Assembly (NCBI GenBank): GCA_963817375.1
Contig: CAWFOB010000006.1
Location: forward strand, 124,001 to 188,000
Origin: JACVRM01 sp963817375
GTDB lineage: Bacteria > Actinomycetota > Thermoleophilia > Gaiellales > Gaiellaceae
Length of the DNA: 64,000 bases
Direction: 5' to 3'
The translations under genes and the position numbers were made by a program. The notes under the pieces were generated by a model. That model did not search any database and had not been told where the DNA came from. It was given only the letters and a program-made list of their open reading frames with translations. Below are positions 60,485 to 64,000 of this stretch, in pieces. Each line of letters begins with the position of its first letter. Positions within the stretch are counted from its first letter, which is position 1.

Positions 60485-61144
60485 TTACGATGCTCGGCCC
60501 GTGCCGGTTTGCAGGAGGCGTCCGCCGTCGACGACCAGCGAGGTGCCCGTCACGAACCGCGCGTCCGTCAGGTAGAGCACCGCGTCGGCGACGTCGTCCG
60601 GCGACCCGACCCGACCGAGCAGCGTCTCCGCCGCGCGTCGCTCCTCCTGCCCGGGATCGACGGCGACGGGGCCGGGCGCGACGCCGCAGACGCGCACCTC
60701 GGGCGCGAGCGCGCGCGCGAGCACGCGTGTGAGCATGGCTTGGCCGGCCTTGGCCGCACAGTGCGGCGCGAAGCGCGGCCACGGCTGGTACGCGGCGACG
60801 TCCTCGACCATGATGATCAGCCCGCGCGAGGCGCGCAGGTGCGGGGCGGCCGCCTGGGCGGTGAAGAACGCGCCTTTCGCTGTCGCGCCGGCTGCGCGGT
60901 CCCAGTCGTCCTCGGACACGTCCTCGATCGCGCGGGGCGCGAACCCGTCGGCGGCCGCGTGCACAAGTAGCTCGAGACCACCGAGCCTCGCCACGGTCCG
61001 TTCGACGAGCGACCGCGCGTCAGCGGCGCGGGACAGGTCGCCGTCGCTCCGGCCGGCACCGACGACGTCCCAGCCGGCGTCCCCGAGGCGCCGCACGATC
61101 GCCGACCCGACGCGGCCGGTGCCGCCGGTGACGAGTGCGCGCAT
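60485..61144 (-). CDS. short-chain dehydrogenase with substituted catalytic Tyr
   Basis: A 219-residue SDR with the N-terminal Rossmann motif RALVTGGTGRVGSAIVRRLG and a C-terminal GTSLVVDGGRLL. In the YxxxK active site the residue is His: RFAPHCAAKAGQAM (H-x-x-x-K). Loss of Tyr could abolish classical activity, so it may be atypical or redox-inert. Start ATG 61144 has TAGACT six bases upstream. The gene ends 10 bp from the sigma-factor gene on the same strand. The substrate is unknown. Confidence 0.85.
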   Translation of the reverse strand: MRALVTGGTGRVGSAIVRRLGDAGWDVVGAGRSDGDLSRAADARSLVERTVARLGGLELLVHAAADGFAPRAIEDVSEDDWDRAAGATAKGAFFTAQAAAPHLRASRGLIIMVEDVAAYQPWPRFAPHCAAKAGQAMLTRVLARALAPEVRVCGVAPGPVAVDPGQEERRAAETLLGRVGSPDDVADAVLYLTDARFVTGTSLVVDGGRLLQTGTGRAS

Positions 61145-61150
61145 CGGCGG

Positions 61151-61156
61151 AGTCTA
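61151..61156 (-). promoter_or_regulatory. -10 element TAGACT, leaderless SDR start
   Basis: TAGACT is six bases before ATG 61144 on the minus strand. Confidence 0.6.
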
Positions 61157-61206
61157 GGTGGTACGCGGCTCGTAAAGGTTCTGGAAATCCCTCGACCGAG
61201 CGAGTT

Positions 61207-61220
61207 CGGGAGACGTCCCG
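61207..61220 (+). repeat. small inverted repeat upstream of cupredoxin-like gene
   Basis: CGGGAGACGTCCCG is a four-base-arm palindrome followed by GGGGAGACCCCCC (61224-61236). These may be regulatory or parts of the leader; no promoter could be assigned. Confidence 0.35.
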
Positions 61221-61260
61221 ATCGGGGAGACCCCCCGTATCTACGCGAGGGGGCCAACCG

Positions 61261-62130
61261 ATGAAGATGCCGAAGATCCTGGTCACCGCCGTCGTCGCAC
61301 TTGCCGTCGCCGCTCCAGCCGCCGACGCGGCGACCACCAAGACGGTGACGATCAAGACGGGCGGGTTCTCGCCCGCGAAGGTCACGATCGCGAGCGGGGA
61401 CAGCATCACCTGGGTGAACGGGGACACCGTGAACCGCCAGGTCGTCGCGACCGGCGGCCAGTTCGCGTCGCCCGTGATCAAGCCGGGCGGCAGCTGGACG
61501 CGGCAGTTCAGTGTGGCCGGCACGTTCAAGTACCGCGACACGTTCAAGTCGGCGCAGACGGCGTCGATCGTCGTCTCCGGCCCGCCGCCGTCCGTGTCGC
61601 TCGCCGCGTCCGCGCCGATCGTCACGTACGGCGGCCCGGTGACGCTGAGCGGCAAGGTCTCGAGCGGCAAGGCGAACGAGCAGGTGATCGTCTACGGCAA
61701 GCCGTACGGCGAGGTGTCGTACGTCCAGCTCGCAACCGTGCTCACCGCGGACGGCGGGCTCTGGAGCTACACGACGACGCCGGCGCTCTTGACCAGCTAC
61801 CAGGCGCAGTGGACCACCCTGAAGAGCGCCGAGATCCAGACCGCCGTCGAGCCGAAGCTGACGCTGAAGAGGATCGGCGCGTGGTTCGTGGCCCGCGTCG
61901 ACGCCGCCCGCTCGTTCAAGAACCGCTCGGTCTACGTGCAGCGGCGCTCGTCGCTCGGCCAGTGGGTCAACATCAAGAAGGTGCGCCTCGGCACGGCGAA
62001 GACCCAGCGCTTCAAGCTCGCCGAGCTGCCGAAAGGGACGTCGCACCTCCGTCTGTTCATCACCGTGAACCAGGCCGGCGTGGGGTACCTCGCCTCGTCG
62101 AGCAGCGTGATGCTCGTCCGCCGCGCCTGA
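61261..62130 (+). CDS. secreted cupredoxin-like protein lacking copper ligands
   Basis: A 289-residue exported protein. The signal peptide (KILVTAVVALAVAAPAADA) precedes a cupredoxin-like fold (about 24-110): GGFSPAKVTIASGDSITWV, VIKPGGSWTRQFSVAGTFKY. The usual metal ligands are missing: the His after WVNGDT is Arg (VNRQV), and FKYRDTFKS replaces the Cys/His end. A second beta-rich domain (about 113-289) has two strands with repeated VxVQRRSSLG-type patterns. The protein may be structural or bind something other than copper. GAGGGGG precedes the ATG. Confidence 0.8.
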   Translation: MKMPKILVTAVVALAVAAPAADAATTKTVTIKTGGFSPAKVTIASGDSITWVNGDTVNRQVVATGGQFASPVIKPGGSWTRQFSVAGTFKYRDTFKSAQTASIVVSGPPPSVSLAASAPIVTYGGPVTLSGKVSSGKANEQVIVYGKPYGEVSYVQLATVLTADGGLWSYTTTPALLTSYQAQWTTLKSAEIQTAVEPKLTLKRIGAWFVARVDAARSFKNRSVYVQRRSSLGQWVNIKKVRLGTAKTQRFKLAELPKGTSHLRLFITVNQAGVGYLASSSSVMLVRRA

Positions 62131-62194
62131 CCGAAGTCGCTCCGGACCGATCCGTCGTGCGGGGGAACCAGCGGGTTCCTCCGCACACCCCGGT

Positions 62195-62200
62195 TACACT
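62195..62200 (+). promoter_or_regulatory. -10 element TACACT, leaderless start of superoxide dismutase gene
   Basis: TACACT lies eight bases before GTG 62209, with no Shine-Dalgarno between. Confidence 0.65.
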
Positions 62201-62208
62201 CCGCGGCC

Positions 62209-62832
62209 GTGGCGACGCTTGCCTTCAATACCCAGGAGATCGCCCCGCGCGAGCTGAAACCCGAGCTGCTCGAGCTCAACGGCATCTCGCGCGCGTCCGT
62301 CGAGGCGCATTACAAGCTGTACCAGGGCTACGTCGCGAAGCGGAACGAGATCCTCGGCAAACTCGCCGATGTCGACCTTGCCGCGGCGAACCAGGTCTAT
62401 TCCGAGGTGCGCGCGCTCAAGGTGGAGCTGTCGTTCGCGGTCGGCGGGATCAAGAACCACGAGATCTACTTCGAGCACCTCGGCGGCGTCGGCGGCGACC
62501 CGGACGGCGCGGTTGCGAAGCTCGTCAAGCGCGACTTCGGCTCTGCCGCTGATTGGGCCGCGGACCTCAAGGCAACCGCGATGGCCGGCCGCGGCTGGGC
62601 CTGGACGGCCTACGACTGGGACGAGGGCCGCCTCTTCAACTACATCGGCGACACCCAGAACACGTACCCGATCTGGAACGCGACGCCGCTCGTCGCCCTC
62701 GACGTCTACGAGCACGCGTACTTCCTGGACTACGGCACAGACCGCGCCTCATACATCGACGCGTTCTTCCAGAACCTCGACTGGGGTGTCGTGAACGACT
62801 GGGTGTCGCGCTACGCAATCCCCATACGCTGA
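62209..62832 (+). CDS. sodA: Fe/Mn superoxide dismutase
   Basis: A 207-residue superoxide dismutase. Metal ligands are visible: His in EAHYKLYQGYVAK, His in GIKNHEIYFEHLGG, and the Asp/His pair in ALDVYEHAYFLDYG. The second His of the usual HxxxH motif near the active site is Tyr (HYKLYQGY), a change seen in some actinobacterial forms. GRGWAWTAYDWDEG is the conserved Trp region. Metal choice (Fe or Mn) cannot be decided from sequence. The stop lies inside the hairpin that follows. Confidence 0.9.
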   Translation: MATLAFNTQEIAPRELKPELLELNGISRASVEAHYKLYQGYVAKRNEILGKLADVDLAAANQVYSEVRALKVELSFAVGGIKNHEIYFEHLGGVGGDPDGAVAKLVKRDFGSAADWAADLKATAMAGRGWAWTAYDWDEGRLFNYIGDTQNTYPIWNATPLVALDVYEHAYFLDYGTDRASYIDAFFQNLDWGVVNDWVSRYAIPIR

Positions 62833-62872
62833 AGATCCGGCTCGCTCCGCTCGCCATGACGATCTTCAGCGT
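62826..62872. terminator. hairpin between convergent SOD and folE2 genes
   Basis: ACGCTGAAGATC (62826-62837) and GATCTTCAGCGT (62861-62872) form a perfect 12-bp stem with a 23-base loop; the SOD stop codon lies in the left arm. No U-tract follows. It is probably a bidirectional terminator. Confidence 0.65.
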
Positions 62873-62910
62873 GATTTCCGATTACACGCGACTTCGCGCG
62901 GCGTGACTGC

Positions 62911-62927
62911 GGCGAGGCAAGCTCGCC
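62911..62927. terminator. second small hairpin before folE2 stop
   Basis: GGCGAG (62911-62916), GCAAG, CTCGCC (62922-62927). A six-base stem 17 bp from the folE2 stop, in line with a terminator for either gene. Confidence 0.5.
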
Positions 62928-62943
62928 TCCGTCGATCGGACTA

Positions 62944-63924
62944 CTAGCTCCGGAGCCAGTCCTCGAGCGTCGTGTGACGCTCGACCGGCGTCCCGTCGCG
63001 GAGCTCATCCCTGATCTCGCCCACGGTGCCCCACCGCTCGGCTATGACGTCGTGGGTGTGGATGGTCTCGAAGTTGACCTGGCGTGAGAGCAGGAAGTCG
63101 CCGTCCGCGAGCGCTGGGTACGCCTCGACGACGCCAAAGAGCGCGTGGCGGACGGAGTCCTCGACGAAGCGCGGCTGGAGGTGCGCATGCTCGACGACGA
63201 AGACCTCGTCGGGGCGCTTGAGCAGCTCGTACACCGGCGCGCTCATCGACGCCTCGACGATCTCGACGAGCCGCTCCGCGTTCACGTTCGCGTCCGAGCC
63301 GACGTAGAGCGTCCCGGTTCCGCGCTGGTTGTGCGTGGCGACGGGGACGAGCTCGAGAATCCGTTTCACGTCGAGGTCGTCGAAGCCTGCGTCGAGCAGC
63401 CGCTCCTCCGCCCGCCCGGCGACGAGCCCCTGCGCGCACGGGCAGGCGTTGATGCCGTTGGCCTCGACGCCGACGAGGCTGCGTGCGCGGCGCTCCGAGA
63501 CGGCCGCGATGCCGATCAGCCCCACCAGCTCCTGCGTCGCCAGCTTCGTCACCGGCGTCTCGCGCGCGAGCGGGTAGCGGGCGGCGATCCGCACCTCTGC
63601 CAGCCCGGCGCCCTGGCGCTCGACGATGCGGCGGGCGACGTGCTCGGCGAGCTCCTCGACGAGCGACGCCTCCTCGAGGACGACCGCCTCGATCGCCTCC
63701 TCGAAGAGCTCCGGGAAGCGCGACATGTGCACGCCCTTCTGGCCGGGGTCGAGGTCGACGGCGCAGTCGATGGTCGCCGTCATCAGCTTCTCCCGGCCCT
63801 GGTAGCGGATCCGGACCGCCTTCTCGACGCCGCGGACGCCCGCGCGGGACAGGGCGAGCCGCACCTCCGGCTCGGACGCCTGGAGATCGACGTCGCGCGT
63901 GTCTCGCTGGCGGATCTCGCTCAC
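62944..63924 (-). CDS. folE2: GTP cyclohydrolase FolE2 (type IB)
   Basis: A 326-residue enzyme that starts tetrahydrofolate/queuosine synthesis from GTP, active with several metals instead of the zinc of FolE. The catalytic Cys is in GINACPCAQGL, and the family segments DLDPGQKGVHMSRFPE, PVATHNQRGTGTLYV and RQVNFETIHTHDVIAE are intact. I chose GTG 63924 (SEIRQRDTRD); the frame stays open to GTG 63951. It is divergent from the truncated gene at the window end. The presence of FolE2 may be an adaptation to zinc limitation. Confidence 0.92.
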   Translation of the reverse strand: MSEIRQRDTRDVDLQASEPEVRLALSRAGVRGVEKAVRIRYQGREKLMTATIDCAVDLDPGQKGVHMSRFPELFEEAIEAVVLEEASLVEELAEHVARRIVERQGAGLAEVRIAARYPLARETPVTKLATQELVGLIGIAAVSERRARSLVGVEANGINACPCAQGLVAGRAEERLLDAGFDDLDVKRILELVPVATHNQRGTGTLYVGSDANVNAERLVEIVEASMSAPVYELLKRPDEVFVVEHAHLQPRFVEDSVRHALFGVVEAYPALADGDFLLSRQVNFETIHTHDVIAERWGTVGEIRDELRDGTPVERHTTLEDWLRS

Positions 63925-63938
63925 TACACTCGCGACCG

Positions 63939-63944
63939 TAGCAC
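63939..63944 (+). promoter_or_regulatory. -10 element TAGCAC for gene at the window edge
   Basis: TAGCAC lies seven bases before ATG 63952; it deviates from TAnnnT by its last base. Confidence 0.4.
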
Positions 63945-63951
63945 CGAGCAC

Positions 63952-64000
63952 ATGACGTCTCTGAACGACGATCCCCGCTTTCCCGAGCTCGTCTCGCTTG
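63952..64000 (+). CDS. 5' end of an unidentified gene
   Basis: Only 16 codons are visible (MTSLNDDPRFPELVSL). A region of this type precedes the His-box helix in some sensor histidine kinases, but the sequence is too short to classify. ATG 63952 is supported by TAGCAC seven bases before it. The gene continues past the window. Confidence 0.45.
   Translation, partial: MTSLNDDPRFPELVSL

Noticed and set aside
61157..61260. ECF-sigma promoter for the cupredoxin-like gene
   Set aside because: A GGAAAT-like box occurs, but no matching -10 at proper distance could be placed with confidence.

Overview
The window is high-GC actinobacterial DNA with dense, short-gapped coding on both strands. Gene content (FolE2, ThyX, a VKOR/DsbA-like pair, an AcnA-type aconitase, a Tad/Flp pilus locus with a von Willebrand-TadB fusion, Ig-like-decorated GH25 lysozyme) and gene-start style suggest a deep-branching actinobacterium such as Thermoleophilia (Gaiellales/Solirubrobacterales). 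That placement is inference from gene content, not a phylogeny. About a dozen genes have a TAnnnT hexamer 6-9 nt before the start codon and no Shine-Dalgarno, which suggests leaderless transcription. Genes inside operons are instead joined by ATGA, GTGA or TGATG overlaps.

Layout: 1-4.0 kb has a truncated L,D-transpeptidase, a small basic protein, a cold-shock protein, a lipoprotein esterase and a GH3 enzyme. 4.0-9.9 kb has a possibly broken small gene, DUF1697, a TPR-adenylate cyclase, an ArsR/SRPBCC pair with a very clear operator-promoter, and an MFS exporter split by one frameshift. 10.0-14.5 kb is a coupled GNAT-AAA ATPase / HAD phosphatase / beta-helix protein set followed by an M20 peptidase. 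14.5-19.2 kb has a MOSC protein, a homocysteine methyltransferase, a remnant sugar isomerase, a Gfo/Idh/MocA dehydrogenase, a zinc ribbon and DNA polymerase IV. 19.2-22.3 kb is a purB-purC-purS-purQ operon in which purB and purC are interrupted by apparent single-base insertions.

22.4-32.9 kb has a GH25 lysozyme, a CBS-BON protein, a 163-bp palindromic element between convergent genes, a DsbA/VKOR/globin redox operon, an FAD oxidoreductase, a LuxR-type regulator and a GNAT-ADP-forming acyl-CoA synthetase. 33-41 kb has aconitase, a CopD-like protein, class II aldolase, thioredoxin, ZIP transporter, a Ku-like remnant and a DUF4091 protein. 41-43.2 kb has a CAP-FN3 secreted protein and a coiled-coil protein. 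43.3-51.8 kb is the Tad/Flp pilus operon (two Flp pilins, TadE, CpaB, TadZ, TadA, VWA-TadB, TadC, and a terminal long coiled-coil protein). 52-64 kb has an M15-like membrane protein, DUF192, an ABC transporter, DUF72/thyX with abutting starts, an ECF sigma/anti-sigma pair, an SDR, a cupredoxin-like protein, superoxide dismutase and FolE2.

No rRNA, tRNA, CRISPR array, phage or transposase gene was recognised. The most unusual items are the palindromic element at 26.3-26.45 kb, the GNAT-AAA fusion with its coupled partners, the paired convergent coiled-coil genes beside the pilus locus, and several decayed or insertion-broken genes.
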